A stretch of DNA of 64,000 bases from Streptomyces sp. NK15101 (lineage in GTDB: Bacteria > Actinomycetota > Actinomycetes > Streptomycetales > Streptomycetaceae): the NCBI RefSeq assembly GCF_020400725.1, contig NZ_JAINVG010000012.1, forward strand, positions 81,646 through 145,645, written 5' to 3'. Below, piece by piece: positions 16,412 through 25,418 of this stretch (positions are counted from its first letter, which is position 1; each line of letters opens with the position of its first letter). The notes below the pieces were generated by a model. That model saw nothing but the letters and a program-made list of their open reading frames with translations, did not search any database and had not been told where the DNA came from. The translations under genes and the position numbers were made by a program.

Positions 16412-17983
16412 ATGACTCAGGTGGACGTGCGGCCGCGGGCCGGAGACACGGTAGGGGGCGCCGACGCCCCGGGCGACGCCCATGGCGTGCGCACCAAGGG
16501 CCTCGGCGGGAATTCCGTCGGCCTCATGGGCAGCGCGGTCATCGGCATCTCCACCGTCGCCCCCGTCTACTGCCTGACCTCCACCCTCGGCTCCACCGCC
16601 GGCGAGGTCGGCCTGCAGATGCCCGCGGTCTTCCTCGCGGGCTTCCTGCCGATGCTGCTCGTCGCGTTCGCGTACCGCGAGCTCAACAAGCGCATGCCGG
16701 ACTGCGGCACGTCCTTCACCTGGACCGTGAAGGCCTTCGGCCCCAAGGTCGGCTGGATGTGCGGCTGGGGCCTGGTGATCGCGACGATCATCGTGCTGTC
16801 CAACCTGGCGGGCGTCGCGACCTCGTACTTCTGGCTGCTCGCCGGGGAGGTCACCGGCAACCCCTCGATCGCCGCCCTGGACGACAACAAGGCCGTCCAC
16901 ATCCTCACCTGCCTCACCCTGATCGCCGCCGCGACCGCGATCAGCTACCGCGGCATGACCGCCACGAAGGGCGTGCAGTACACCCTCGTCGGCCTCCAGC
17001 TGGCCGTCCTCGCGGTCTTCGTCGTGATGGCCTTCCAGAAGGCCGGCTCGGTCGACTTCCCGACCGGCGCCTCCTTCTCCTGGTCCTGGCTGAACCCCTT
17101 CTCCGTCGGCTCCTTCGCGGCCTTCACCGCCGGCCTCTCGCTGTCGATCTTCATGTACTGGGGCTGGGACACCTGTCTCACGGCCAACGAGGAGACCACC
17201 GACAGCGACAAGACCCCGGGTCGCGCCGCGCTCATCTCGATGGTCGTCCTGGTCGGCTCCTACCTGGCCACCGGCATCGCCGCCCAGATGGTCGTCGGCT
17301 CCGGGGACAAGGGCCTCGGCCTCGCCAACCCGGAGACCTCCGACAACGTCTTCGCCGCCCTCGCGGGCCCGGTCATGGGCCCCGTCCTCGGCATCGCGCT
17401 CTTCGTCGCCGTCCTCGCCTCCGCCGCCGCGAGCCTGCAGACCACCTTCATCCCGGTCGCCCGCACGGTCCTCGCCATGTCCAGCTACGAGGCGCTGCCG
17501 CCGTCCTTCGCCCGGGTCCACCCCGTCTTCAAGGTCCCCGGCAAGGCCACGATCGTGGCCGGCGTCGCCACCGGCGTCTTCTACACCGTGATGACCCTGG
17601 TCAGCGAGAACGTCCTGGTCGACACCATCTACGCGCTCGGCCTGATGATCTGCTTCTACTACGCGCTGACGGCCTTCGCCTGCGTCTGGTTCTTCCGCAA
17701 GGAGCTCTTCGGCTCCGCCCGCGACCTCGCCTTCAAGGGCGTGATCCCGCTCCTCGGCGGCCTGATGCTCACCGCCGTCTTCGGCAAGACGCTCTACGAC
17801 ATGTGGGACCCGGCCTACGGCTCCGGCTCCGCGGTCTTCGGCGTCGGCTCGGTCTTCGTGATCGGCGTCGGCCTGCTGCTCCTCGGCGTGGTGATCATGC
17901 TGGTCATGCAGCGCAGGAGCCCCGCGTTCTTCCGCGGCGAGGTCCTGACCAAGGAGACCCCGTCGCTGGTGGTCGCGGACTGA
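16412..17983 (+). CDS. APC-family amino acid permease
   Basis: This 523-residue integral membrane protein has about 12 predicted helices. I prefer ATG 16412 because the family body begins near GLGGNSVGLMGSAVIGIST; ATG 16382 would add ten residues. The first helix has the glycine-rich break of the amino acid-polyamine-organocation superfamily, followed by a conserved YRELNKRMPDCGTSFTWTV segment. It should import an amino acid or amine with protons. The substrate is not evident. The unusual structured leader (16243-16322) suggests specific control. A bidirectional terminator follows. Confidence 0.85.
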   Translation: MTQVDVRPRAGDTVGGADAPGDAHGVRTKGLGGNSVGLMGSAVIGISTVAPVYCLTSTLGSTAGEVGLQMPAVFLAGFLPMLLVAFAYRELNKRMPDCGTSFTWTVKAFGPKVGWMCGWGLVIATIIVLSNLAGVATSYFWLLAGEVTGNPSIAALDDNKAVHILTCLTLIAAATAISYRGMTATKGVQYTLVGLQLAVLAVFVVMAFQKAGSVDFPTGASFSWSWLNPFSVGSFAAFTAGLSLSIFMYWGWDTCLTANEETTDSDKTPGRAALISMVVLVGSYLATGIAAQMVVGSGDKGLGLANPETSDNVFAALAGPVMGPVLGIALFVAVLASAAASLQTTFIPVARTVLAMSSYEALPPSFARVHPVFKVPGKATIVAGVATGVFYTVMTLVSENVLVDTIYALGLMICFYYALTAFACVWFFRKELFGSARDLAFKGVIPLLGGLMLTAVFGKTLYDMWDPAYGSGSAVFGVGSVFVIGVGLLLLGVVIMLVMQRRSPAFFRGEVLTKETPSLVVAD

Positions 17984-18009
17984 CGCCTTCCTGAGGCGTC
18001 CCGGAAACG

Positions 18010-18047
18010 CGAGGGTGGCGGGCCCGTGGGGGGTCCCGCCACCCTCG
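18010..18047. terminator. Bidirectional terminator
   Basis: A 13-bp perfect stem (18010-18022 with 18035-18047, 12-base loop) lies between the convergent permease and the small secreted-protein gene, 27 and 16 bases from their stop codons. A smaller GACGCC/GGCGTC hairpin (17982-18000) precedes it. Confidence 0.8.
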
Positions 18048-18062
18048 TTACGTTCGTACGGC

Positions 18063-18281
18063 TCAGTGGTGCCCGGGGAGCAGGCGCTCCACCGCCGCGT
18101 TGGCGGGCGGCAGGTCGGGGGTGCCGGCCGGCTTGGCCTTGGGGGTCAGGACGCCGCTGAGCGGGACGACCGAGGGAAGGTTCATGCCGCCGGTGTCGGC
18201 GGCCGCGGTCCCGGCGGCCGCGCCGGCGGCACCGGCGGCGGCGAAGACGGTCAGGGCGGCTGCGGTGAGGATCCTCTTCAT
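18063..18281 (-). CDS. Small secreted protein
   Basis: This 72-residue protein starts at ATG 18281, with GGAG five bases upstream. Residues 1-28 (KRILTAAALTVFAAAGAAGA) are a classical signal peptide, cleaved near AAA-DTGG. The mature peptide of about 44 residues is Pro/Leu-rich, has no Cys and ends in LLPGHH. It lacks the paired-Cys or amyloid pattern of chaplins and rodlins. Small exported Streptomyces peptides of this size are common, and the function is unknown. Confidence 0.7.
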   Translation of the reverse strand: MKRILTAAALTVFAAAGAAGAAAGTAAADTGGMNLPSVVPLSGVLTPKAKPAGTPDLPPANAAVERLLPGHH

Positions 18282-18334
18282 GCCCGCTCCAACGCGGACG
18301 GCGCGGATCCGGTTACGACCGCGGGCCGCCCGCC

Positions 18335-18430
18335 GTGACGGCCACCGGGTCATCCGTGGTGACGGCCACCGGGTCACCCGTCGCGACGGCCACCGGGTCA
18401 CCCGGCCCGACGGCTACCAGGTCGCGCCGG
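18335..18430. repeat. 24-bp tandem repeat running into a gene end
   Basis: Four units of 24 bp (18335, 18359, 18383, 18407) share GACGGCCACCGGGTCA. The last is degenerate and covers the final codons and stop of the AhpD-like gene. The array separates that gene from the small secreted-protein gene. Confidence 0.8.
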
Positions 18431-18872
18431 CCGGCTGCCGGGTCGTCGCGTTGATCCGGTTGAAGAGGTTGGTGACCCCGATCCACAGCACGATCTGGGA
18501 CAGCTGCCTCTCGTCGTAGTGCCGGGCCGCCTCCTCCCACACCGCGTCAGGCACGGCGTCCGGGCGGTCCGCGAGCCGGGTCGCGTACTCGGCGAGGGCC
18601 AGCGCCGCCCGCTCCTCCTCCGTGAAGTACGGGGTCTCCCGCCAGGCCGCGACGGCGTGCAGCCGCTCGTCCGTCTCGCCCTCTTTCTGCGACTTCAGGG
18701 CCCCGCCGACCACGCAGTACCCGCAGCCGTTGATCTGGCTCGCCCGCAGGTGGACCAGGTCGAGGGTGGTGGCGGGCACGTCGCCGCCCGACTGGACCGC
18801 CTTGACGAGCTGGAGGATCGCGGGCACGGCCTCGGGCAGGACGAGGGCGGGGTTGGTCATGCGTGCGGACAC
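18414..18872 (-). CDS. AhpD-like carboxymuconolactone decarboxylase family protein
   Basis: This 152-residue protein starts at GTG 18872, chosen because AAGGAG lies six bases upstream; ATG 18860 has no such site. The motif LVHLRASQINGCGYCVVGGAL carries the CxxC pair of the alkylhydroperoxidase D family, with the usual downstream Glu (WRETPYFTEEE). AhpD-type proteins act as thiol reductants or peroxidases under oxidative stress. A paralogue with the same layout lies at 19335-19802 on the other side of an acetyltransferase. The last codons derive from a 24-bp tandem repeat, so the C-terminus may vary among strains. Confidence 0.85.
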   Translation of the reverse strand: MSARMTNPALVLPEAVPAILQLVKAVQSGGDVPATTLDLVHLRASQINGCGYCVVGGALKSQKEGETDERLHAVAAWRETPYFTEEERAALALAEYATRLADRPDAVPDAVWEEAARHYDERQLSQIVLWIGVTNLFNRINATTRQPAGATW

Positions 18873-18895
18873 GGAGGACTCCTTAGGATGCGTGC

Positions 18896-19369
18896 ATGTA
18901 TCGGGAGACGAACTGGGTGCTGCGCCCCGGCCGCGCCGAGGACGTCGAGGCGATGGCCGAGCTGCGGGCCGAGGCCATGCGCGACGACCTGGTGCGCCTC
19001 GGCCGCTACGACGAGCACCGGGTGCGACAGCGGCTCCGGGACGGCTTCTCGCCCGCGCACGCCTCGGTGATCGAACTGGACGGCGCCCTCGCCGGGTGCG
19101 TCACGGTGCGCCCGTACGAGAACGGCGAAGGGCTCTACCTGGAGCACTTCTACCTGGCCCCCGAGACCCGGGGCCTGGGCCTCGGGACGGCGGTGCTGCG
19201 CGAACTGCTCGCCCGGGCCGACGAGGCGGGCGTGCCCGTCCGCCTCGTGGTCCTGCAGGGCAGCGCGGCCCGCCGCCTCTACGAGCGGGAGGGATTCGGG
19301 CTGGAGTCCGAGGACCCGGTGGACGTGCTGATGGTCAGAACCCCACGCCCGCGGGCTGCCGCACGGTGA
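18896..19369 (+). CDS. GNAT-family N-acetyltransferase
   Basis: This 157-residue protein starts at ATG 18896. The acetyl-CoA motif A reads LAPETRGLGLGTAVLRELL (Q/RxxGxG/A form), and motif B (ARRLYEREGFGLE) is typical of the family. It transfers an acetyl group to an amine of unknown identity. It is divergent from the AhpD-like gene at 18872 (23-bp spacer) and its 3' end overlaps the second AhpD-like gene by 35 bp on the opposite strand, so both flanks are tied to AhpD paralogues. Confidence 0.85.
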   Translation: MYRETNWVLRPGRAEDVEAMAELRAEAMRDDLVRLGRYDEHRVRQRLRDGFSPAHASVIELDGALAGCVTVRPYENGEGLYLEHFYLAPETRGLGLGTAVLRELLARADEAGVPVRLVVLQGSAARRLYEREGFGLESEDPVDVLMVRTPRPRAAAR

Positions 19370-19802
19370 CGTTGAGCCGGTTGAACAGGTTGGTGACGGC
19401 GACCATCAGCACGATCGCGGCGAGCTGCTTCTCGTCGAAGTGGTCGGCGGCGGCGTCCCACACCTCGTCCGGCACCGCGTCCGAGACGTCGGCGAGCCGG
19501 GTCGCGGCCTCGGCGAGGGCGAGGGCCGCCCGCTCCTCGTCGGAGAAGTACGGCGCCTCGCGCCAGGCCGCGACCGCGAACAGCTTCTCGTCGCCGACCC
19601 CGTTCTTCTTGGCGCTCTTGGCGCCGTAGTCGACGCAGAAGCCGCAGTTGTTGATCTGGCTGGCCCGCAGGTGCACCAGCTCCAGGATCGACTCGTCGAC
19701 CCCGCCCTGACGGGTGGCCTTGAGCAGGTTCTGGATCGCCGGACCGGCGTCGGCCAGGACGTACGCGGGGTTGGTCATGCGGGCCTGGGGCGTGTGCGCC
19801 AT
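19335..19802 (-). CDS. AhpD-like carboxymuconolactone decarboxylase family protein, second copy
   Basis: This 155-residue protein starts at ATG 19802, with GAGGAG at optimal distance. An in-frame GTG at 19811 is too close to that site. LVHLRASQINNCGFCVDYGA holds the CxxC pair, and WREAPYFSDEERAALALAE matches the paralogue at 18414 almost word for word. Its C-terminal codons overlap the convergent acetyltransferase by 35 bp. The pair looks like a local duplication around the acetyltransferase gene. Confidence 0.85.
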   Translation of the reverse strand: MAHTPQARMTNPAYVLADAGPAIQNLLKATRQGGVDESILELVHLRASQINNCGFCVDYGAKSAKKNGVGDEKLFAVAAWREAPYFSDEERAALALAEAATRLADVSDAVPDEVWDAAADHFDEKQLAAIVLMVAVTNLFNRLNVTVRQPAGVGF

Positions 19803-19935
19803 GGTGAGCACTCCTCGTTCTCCGTCGTTCGTGCGTCGCTTTCACTGCACTGACGGACCGCGCGCCGAGGATGTGACACGACCGGAGAACTTTTTCGACA
19901 TTTTCTTCCGGGCCTCCGTGATCAGCCCTCCGTGA

Positions 19936-20676
19936 TCAGGACTCCGCGATCAGAGCGGTCGCGATCGTGCGGAAGCCGAGCCGGCCGTAGAGCCGGGCCA
20001 CGTCCGCGTCCGAGGCCGTGAGGAACACGAGCTCCACACCCCGGGCACGGGCGTCCGCCACCAGCGCGGCCGTGACCGCGAGCCCGAGGCCCCGGCGCCG
20101 CGCCGCCGGGACGGTGCCGACGCCGACCACCTCGGTGACGGGCCCGACGGGCTGGTGCTGGCCGGCCGCGAGGGCGCTCCCGTCGGCGTCCAGGGCCGCC
20201 GCGAGCCGCGTCCAGCCGGCCGTGATCCGGTCGGCGATCCGCGCGGCGGTGCCGGGCTGCGGCTCCGCCTCGAAGGCGGCGTACGGGGCGGCGACGGCGC
20301 TCTCCAGGGCGGGGTCGTCCGCGCCCACCATCCGTACGGTGAAGCCCTCGGGCTCCGGCACGGGGAGCGGCTCGCCCTCCAGGACCATCAGCGGGTGCTC
20401 GTGCACGGTGAGGCCGGTCGCCTCCACGGCGGCCCGCAGCCCCGGCGTCGTCTCCGCGACCCACTCGAAGGCCTCGGGCACCCCCAGTTCCCGCTGCCGG
20501 GCCCGCACCTTCTCCACGGCCTCCGGGGAGACCTCGCCCTCGTGCCCGAGCGCCGGGCGGGCGTAGTAGGGCCAGCCCCGCCCCTCCTGCACGAAGAGGG
20601 TCAGCGGTCCGAAGTCCTCGGCGCGGGCGGAGGAACGGGGGACGGTGTCGTAGTACGTCTCGATTCGGTTCAGCAC
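19936..20676 (-). CDS. GNAT-family N-acetyltransferase
   Basis: This 246-residue protein is read from GTG 20676 (MLNRIETYYDTVP); no strong ribosome site is visible. The N-terminal half (about 1-115) is poorly conserved but contains FVQEGRGWPYYARP. The C-terminal GNAT domain (about 120-246) has VVGVGTVPAARRRGLGLAVTAAL, the acetyl-CoA pyrophosphate loop, and VARLYGRLGFRTIATALI. This two-part build is shared by several Streptomyces acetyltransferases of unknown substrate. The gene stands alone. Confidence 0.82.
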   Translation of the reverse strand: MLNRIETYYDTVPRSSARAEDFGPLTLFVQEGRGWPYYARPALGHEGEVSPEAVEKVRARQRELGVPEAFEWVAETTPGLRAAVEATGLTVHEHPLMVLEGEPLPVPEPEGFTVRMVGADDPALESAVAAPYAAFEAEPQPGTAARIADRITAGWTRLAAALDADGSALAAGQHQPVGPVTEVVGVGTVPAARRRGLGLAVTAALVADARARGVELVFLTASDADVARLYGRLGFRTIATALIAES

Positions 20677-20789
20677 CCGGCAACGGTAGGGGGCGGAGGA
20701 GGAGGCCGCAGGCGGTTTTCGAACGGGTCGGAGGGAACCCGGGACGGCATGATCCGTCCCACGGCGCGCCCGTGGAACGAGGGGGAGCC

Positions 20790-21253
20790 ATGAGCCGCAC
20801 CACGTACGCCTGCCCGGGCCGTCGTCGTACGCGATCGGCTGCCTCGGCGTCCCCGCCGAGCCGCCGCCGGCCCACGAGGTCCTGGGACGGATCTCGGCGC
20901 TCGCGCCGCTCGTGGCCGTCCTCGTCCTCGTGCGGCGGCGCAAGGCCGCCTTCACGCGCCTGACGCGCGGACGGCACCGCGCCGAGGAGCTCTGGTCGCA
21001 CGGCTGGTACCGCCACCGCTGCGGCACGGTCCACTTCGAGGGCGTCCCCGGTGAGGACCGGACCCCGCTCACGCTCCAGCGCTTCCGCGAGCGGGTCTCG
21101 GGTCTGGGAGCACGGCGGGTGCGGGGACCTGGCGGCGGAGCAGCGGGCGGTGGACCCGGCCCGTTCCTGAGAGCCGGCCCCCCGCACCCCTCGGAAATCC
21201 GCGTCCCACCCCCTACCGTGCCGCTATGCGGATCTCGACCACGATCTTCCTGA
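20790..21253 (+). pseudogene. Frameshifted short gene
   Basis: ATG 20790 has a good ribosome site (GAGGGGGAG) and begins MSRTTYACPG, but that frame then becomes Arg/Ser-rich and stops at 20963. Codon bias moves to another frame from about 20822, which reads SYAIGCLGVPAEPP, a hydrophobic stretch (LAPLVAVLVLV), then WYRHRCGTVHFEGV. One indel near 20820 would join them into a protein of roughly 115-150 residues with one membrane helix. The true end is uncertain, since the second frame runs into the next gene. It is either a recent pseudogene or a base-calling error. Confidence 0.5.
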
Positions 21254-22056
21254 CCGACGAGACCATCGGCCCCGTACGGCTCGCGCGCGAGCTGGAGCAG
21301 CGCGGCTTCGCGGGGCTCTACCTCCCCGAGCACACCCACATCCCCGTCGAGCGGGCCACGCCCCACCCGGCGGGCGGGGAGCTGCCCCGGGAGTACGCCC
21401 GGACGCTCGACCCGCTCGTGGCCCTGGGACAGGCCGCGGCCGTCACCGAACGCCTCGGCCTCGGCACCGGCATCACCCTGGTCACCCAGCACGACCCGAT
21501 CGTGCTCGCCAAGCAGGTCGCCACCCTCGACCACCTCTCCGGGGGCCGGTTCACCCTCGGCGTCGGCTTCGGCTGGAACCGGGAGGAGGCCGCCGACCAC
21601 GGCGTCGACTGGTCCACCCGCCGCGAGCTCGGCCGCGAACGCCTGGACCTGATGCGGGCCCTGTGGGCGCCCGAACCGACGGCGTACGCGGGGGAGCACG
21701 GCGACTCCGTAAGCGCCTCGGAGGTCTGGCCCAAGCCGGCCGGCGGCGCCCCGCGCGTCCTCCTGGGCGGCGCGGCGGGACCGAAGCTCTTCGCGCAGAT
21801 CGCCGCGCAGGCCGACGGCTGGATGCCGATCGGCGGCCGGGGCCTGACGGAGTCCCTCCCCGTCCTCCGCGAGGCCTGGGAGAAGGCCGGCCGCGCCCCG
21901 GAGGCCCTCCAGCTCGTCCCGTACGCGGTCCTCCCGAACCCCGGCAAACTCGCCCACTACGAGGAACTGGGCTGCGAGGAGGTCGTCCTGCAGCTGCCGC
22001 CGGGTGACGAGGGGGAGGTGCTGGGCGTCCTGGACGAGTACGCGCGGTACCTCTGA
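21226..22056 (+). CDS. LLM-class F420-dependent oxidoreductase (TIGR03619-like)
   Basis: This 276-residue protein starts at ATG 21226. It has the compact luciferase-like TIM barrel with LPEHTHIPVER, the non-prolyl cis bulge region ERLGLGTGITLV, the hallmark LDHLSGGRFTLGVGFGWNREE and VLLGGAAGPKLF. These are features of F420-dependent oxidoreductases. The FO synthase gene follows 175 bp downstream on the same strand, so cofactor supply and use are adjacent. Between them lies repeat copy B. No CTGACGG palindrome precedes it, unlike the members at 9314 and 11291. The substrate is unknown. Confidence 0.85.
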   Translation: MRISTTIFLTDETIGPVRLARELEQRGFAGLYLPEHTHIPVERATPHPAGGELPREYARTLDPLVALGQAAAVTERLGLGTGITLVTQHDPIVLAKQVATLDHLSGGRFTLGVGFGWNREEAADHGVDWSTRRELGRERLDLMRALWAPEPTAYAGEHGDSVSASEVWPKPAGGAPRVLLGGAAGPKLFAQIAAQADGWMPIGGRGLTESLPVLREAWEKAGRAPEALQLVPYAVLPNPGKLAHYEELGCEEVVLQLPPGDEGEVLGVLDEYARYL

Positions 22057-22077
22057 ACACCCGCCCCCACCCGTACG

Positions 22078-22196
22078 GGCGCCGCGCCCTGCTGGGCGGC
22101 GCCCCTCGCCACCCGCCGTGTGCCCACCCGTCCCGCCCAGCGGGACGACTGCCCACAACAGGGGCGGGGCGCGGAACGATCGCCCGCAACGGAGGA
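22078..22196. repeat. Compound palindromic intergenic repeat, copy B (partial)
   Basis: This copy keeps only part of the element: a GGGCGCC/GGCGCCC hairpin at 22078-22105 and one terminal unit, 22118-22159 (inner stem CGTCCCGC/GCGGGACG, ending CTGCCCACAAC), followed by a GCGGAACGA remnant. It fills the gap between the F420 oxidoreductase and the FO synthase. Confidence 0.75.
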
Positions 22197-22230
22197 GCTT
22201 CGCCCCCCAGCTCGCTCGTATGCTCGGTCC

Positions 22231-24816
22231 ATGACGGATCACCAGGCAGGACGACCCACCGGGAACGCCATGCGCCGCGCCCTCAAACGGGCCCGGGACG
22301 GCGTCGCGCTCGACGTCGCCGAAGCCGCCGTGCTGCTGCGGGCGCGGGGAGAGGACCTGGCGGACCTGGTGGCGTCCGCGGGGCGCGTGCGGGACGCCGG
22401 TCTGGAGGCGGCCGGGCGGCCGGGGGTCGTCACGTACTCGAAGAGCGTGTTCATACCGCTCACCCGGCTCTGCCGGGACAAGTGCCACTACTGCACGTTC
22501 GTCACCGTCCCCGGCAAGCTGCGCCGGGACGGGCACGGGATGTTCATGTCGCCGGACGAGGTCCTCGACATCGCCCGGCGCGGCGCCGAGGCGGGCTGCA
22601 AGGAGGCCCTGATCACCCTCGGCGACAAGCCCGAGGACCGCTGGCCCGAGGCCCGCGAGTGGCTCGACTCCCACGGGTACGACGACACCATCGCGTACGT
22701 ACGGGCCATGGCGATCCGCATCCTGGAGGAGACGGGGCTCCTGCCCCACCTCAACCCCGGCGTCCTGTCCTGGACCGACTTCCAGCGCCTCAAGCCCGTC
22801 GCGCCCTCCATGGGCATGATGCTGGAGACGACCGCGACCCGTCTCTGGTCCGAGCCCGGCGGTCCCCACTACGGGTCCCCCGACAAGGAACCGGCCGTGC
22901 GGCTGCGGGTGCTGGAGGACGCCGGACGCTCCTCCGTCCCCTTCACCTCGGGGCTGCTGCTCGGCATAGGGGAGACCCTGGAGGAGCGGGCCGAGTCCCT
23001 CTTCGCGCTGCGCCGCGTCGCACGCGCGTACCACTCGATCCAAGAGCTGATCATCCAGAACTTCCGCGCCAAGCCGGACACGGCGATGCGCGGGATGCCG
23101 GACGCCGAACTCGACGACCTCGTCGCCACCGTCGCCGTCGCCCGGCTCATCATGGGTCCCTCCGCCTGCCTCCAGGCCCCGCCGAACCTCGTCGACTCCG
23201 AGTACGAACGGCTGATCGCCGCCGGCATCGACGACTGGGGCGGGGTCTCCCCGCTCACCATCGACCACGTCAACCCCGAGCGCCCCTGGCCGCGGATCGA
23301 GGAGCTCGCCGCCCGCTCCGCCGCCGCCGGCTTCGAACTGCGCGAACGGCTCTGCGTCTACCCAGAGTTCGTCACCCGGGGCGAACCCTGGCTCGACCCC
23401 CGGCTCCTCCCGCACGTCCGCGCCCTCGCCGACCCCGAGACCGGCCTCGCGAATCCCGACGCGCCCGTTCGCGGCCTGCCCTGGCAGGAGCCCGACGAGG
23501 CCTTCACCGCCACCGGCCGCACCGACCTGCACGCCACCATCGACACCGAGGGCCGCACGTCCGACCGGCGCGAGGACTTCGGCGACGTGTACGGCGACTG
23601 GGAGGCCCTCCGCGAGGCCGCCGCCCCCGGCATGGTCCCCGAGCGCGTCGACGCCGACGTCCGCGAGGCGCTCTCCGTCGCCGCCGACGACCCGACGAGG
23701 CTCACCGACGCCCAGGCGCTCGCCCTGCTGCACGCCGACGGCCCGGCGCTCGACGCCCTCACGCGGATCGCGGACGACGTCCGCAGGTCCGTGGTCGGCG
23801 ACGAGGTCACGTACATCGTCACGCGGAACATCAACTTCACCAACGTCTGCTACACCGGCTGCCGCTTCTGCGCCTTCGCCCAGCGGCGCACCGACGCCGA
23901 CGCGTACACGCTCTCCCTCGACCAGGTCGCGGACCGCGCCCGGCAGGCCTGGGACGTCGGCGCCGTCGAGGTCTGCATGCAGGGCGGCATCCACCCCGAC
24001 CTGCCCGGCACGGCCTACTTCGACATCGCGCGCGCGGTGAAGGAACGGGTTCCCGGGATGCACGTGCACGCCTTCTCGCCGATGGAGGTGGTCAACGGCG
24101 CGACCCGCACGGGCCTGTCCATACGGGAGTGGCTGACGGCGGCGAAGGAGGCCGGCCTCGACTCGATCCCCGGTACGGCGGCGGAGATCCTGGACGACGA
24201 GGTCCGCTGGGTGCTGACGAAGGGCAAACTGCCGGCGGCGACGTGGATCGAGGTCGTCAGGACGGCCCACGAGCTGGGCATCCGCTCCAGCTCCACCATG
24301 ATGTACGGACACGTGGACCAGCCCCGGCACTGGCTCGGCCACTTCCGCACGCTCTCCCGCATCCAGCAGGAGACCGGTGGCTTCACCGAGTTCGTGACCC
24401 TCCCCTTCATCCACACCAACGCGCCCGTCTACCTCGCGGGCATCGCCCGCCCCGGCCCGACCGCCCGCGACAACCGCGCGGTGACGGCCATGGCCCGCCT
24501 GCTGCTGCACCCCTGGATCCCCAACATCCAGACCAGTTGGGTGAAGCTGGGCACGGAGGGCGCGGCGGAGATGCTCCGCTCGGGCGCGAACGACCTGGGC
24601 GGCACGCTGATGGAGGAGACCATCTCGCGCATGGCGGGCTCGAGCTACGGCTCGTACCGCTCGATCCGCGACCTGGAGGCGATCGCGGAGGCGGCGGGGC
24701 GGCCGTCCCGGCCCCGGACGACGCTGTACGGGGAGGTCCCGGAGGAGCGCCGGCGCACGGCCCGGGCCTCGGACGGCCACCTCCCGGAACTCCTCCCGCT
24801 CCTGCCCCAGGAGTAA
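22231..24816 (+). CDS. fbiC: Bifunctional FO synthase (CofG-CofH fusion)
   Basis: This 861-residue enzyme makes FO (7,8-didemethyl-8-hydroxy-5-deazariboflavin), the chromophore of F420, from tyrosine and the flavin precursor 5-amino-6-ribitylaminouracil. It has two radical SAM domains. The CofG half has CRDKCHYC (Cys81, Cys85, Cys88) and the CofH half has CYTGCRFC (Cys540, Cys544, Cys547). The fused form and length match actinobacterial FbiC. ATG 22231 is chosen; no clear ribosome site is seen, because the repeat ends just upstream. The three luciferase-like oxidoreductases in this window are plausible F420 users. Other F420 genes (fbiA, fbiB) are not in the window. Confidence 0.95.
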   Translation: MTDHQAGRPTGNAMRRALKRARDGVALDVAEAAVLLRARGEDLADLVASAGRVRDAGLEAAGRPGVVTYSKSVFIPLTRLCRDKCHYCTFVTVPGKLRRDGHGMFMSPDEVLDIARRGAEAGCKEALITLGDKPEDRWPEAREWLDSHGYDDTIAYVRAMAIRILEETGLLPHLNPGVLSWTDFQRLKPVAPSMGMMLETTATRLWSEPGGPHYGSPDKEPAVRLRVLEDAGRSSVPFTSGLLLGIGETLEERAESLFALRRVARAYHSIQELIIQNFRAKPDTAMRGMPDAELDDLVATVAVARLIMGPSACLQAPPNLVDSEYERLIAAGIDDWGGVSPLTIDHVNPERPWPRIEELAARSAAAGFELRERLCVYPEFVTRGEPWLDPRLLPHVRALADPETGLANPDAPVRGLPWQEPDEAFTATGRTDLHATIDTEGRTSDRREDFGDVYGDWEALREAAAPGMVPERVDADVREALSVAADDPTRLTDAQALALLHADGPALDALTRIADDVRRSVVGDEVTYIVTRNINFTNVCYTGCRFCAFAQRRTDADAYTLSLDQVADRARQAWDVGAVEVCMQGGIHPDLPGTAYFDIARAVKERVPGMHVHAFSPMEVVNGATRTGLSIREWLTAAKEAGLDSIPGTAAEILDDEVRWVLTKGKLPAATWIEVVRTAHELGIRSSSTMMYGHVDQPRHWLGHFRTLSRIQQETGGFTEFVTLPFIHTNAPVYLAGIARPGPTARDNRAVTAMARLLLHPWIPNIQTSWVKLGTEGAAEMLRSGANDLGGTLMEETISRMAGSSYGSYRSIRDLEAIAEAAGRPSRPRTTLYGEVPEERRRTARASDGHLPELLPLLPQE

Positions 24817-24854
24817 CCCCACTCCACACGGGCCACGCCCACCGGTCCGACGCC

Positions 24855-24902
24855 GCGCCGTGTGGGGCCCGCGCCGTGTGGGGCCCGCGCCGTGTGGGGC
24901 CC
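24855..24902. repeat. 16-bp tandem repeat, three perfect copies
   Basis: The unit GCGCCGTGTGGGGCCC occurs three times without change (24855, 24871, 24887). It lies at the left edge of repeat copy C. Single related units (GTGTGGGGCCCGCGCC) occur in copy D near 49319, so this is a local expansion of a part of the compound repeat. Confidence 0.85.
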
Positions 24903-24940
24903 ACGGGCCCTGCTGGGCGGCGCCCCGGCCCACCCGCCCT

Positions 24941-25306
24941 GCGGGCGATCGTCCCGCCGGGGCAGGGGGGTCCCCCTGCTCGAGCGAAGCCGAGAGCTTG
25001 GGGGAGGGTGGGCACACGGGACGGCGCCCTTCGCGGCGCCCCCGCGTTCCGCGCCCGGACCCGCACCACATGTGCGCCGCACGGCCCGGTGCGGGTTCAG
25101 GCGCGGGAGCCTAGGCCCGGCAAGGGGCGCCGTCCCGTTGTGCCCACCCGTTCCGCCCTGCGGAACGATTGCCCACAACGGGGGCGCGAGGGGTGGGCGC
25201 CGCCCCAGCGGAACGACTGCCCACAACGGGGGGCGCCGCCCCGGCCGAACGATTGCCCGCAGCGGGCGGGGGCGCGGGACGACTGCCCGCACCGGGCGGT
25301 GCAACG
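24941..25306. repeat. Compound palindromic intergenic repeat, copy C (expanded and interrupted)
   Basis: The core (24941-25180) matches copies A and D, but its first hairpin is interrupted by a second repeat at 24965-25006. Downstream, the terminal unit is followed by three more partial units ending in CTGCCCACAAC, TTGCCCGCAGC and CTGCCCGCACC. The copy fills the gap between the FO synthase and the gene at 25419. No gene is seen in 24817-25418. Confidence 0.8.
24965..25006. repeat. Nested 'TCCCCCTGCTCGAGCG' repeat inside copy C
   Basis: A roughly 42-bp palindromic sequence (TCCCCC ... GGGGGA ends; inner CTCGAGCGAAGCCGAGAG) replaces the centre of the first hairpin of copy C. From memory, this motif is itself very common between genes in Streptomyces genomes. 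Copies A and D have the uninterrupted hairpin, so the order of events (nested insertion) is readable. Confidence 0.75.
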
Positions 25307-25418
25307 TGGTCAAAAGTGGCCTGAAGGGCGTCCGATCACATAACGTTCCGCGCCCCGAACGCGCGAACCCGGTCGATTACAGTGCTGCGCAGACCGGTCT
25401 ACGGGGGGAGGGCACGTC

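Noticed and set aside
18335..18430. Possible CRISPR array
   Set aside because: The 24-bp units are directly adjacent with no spacers, and no cas gene is present.
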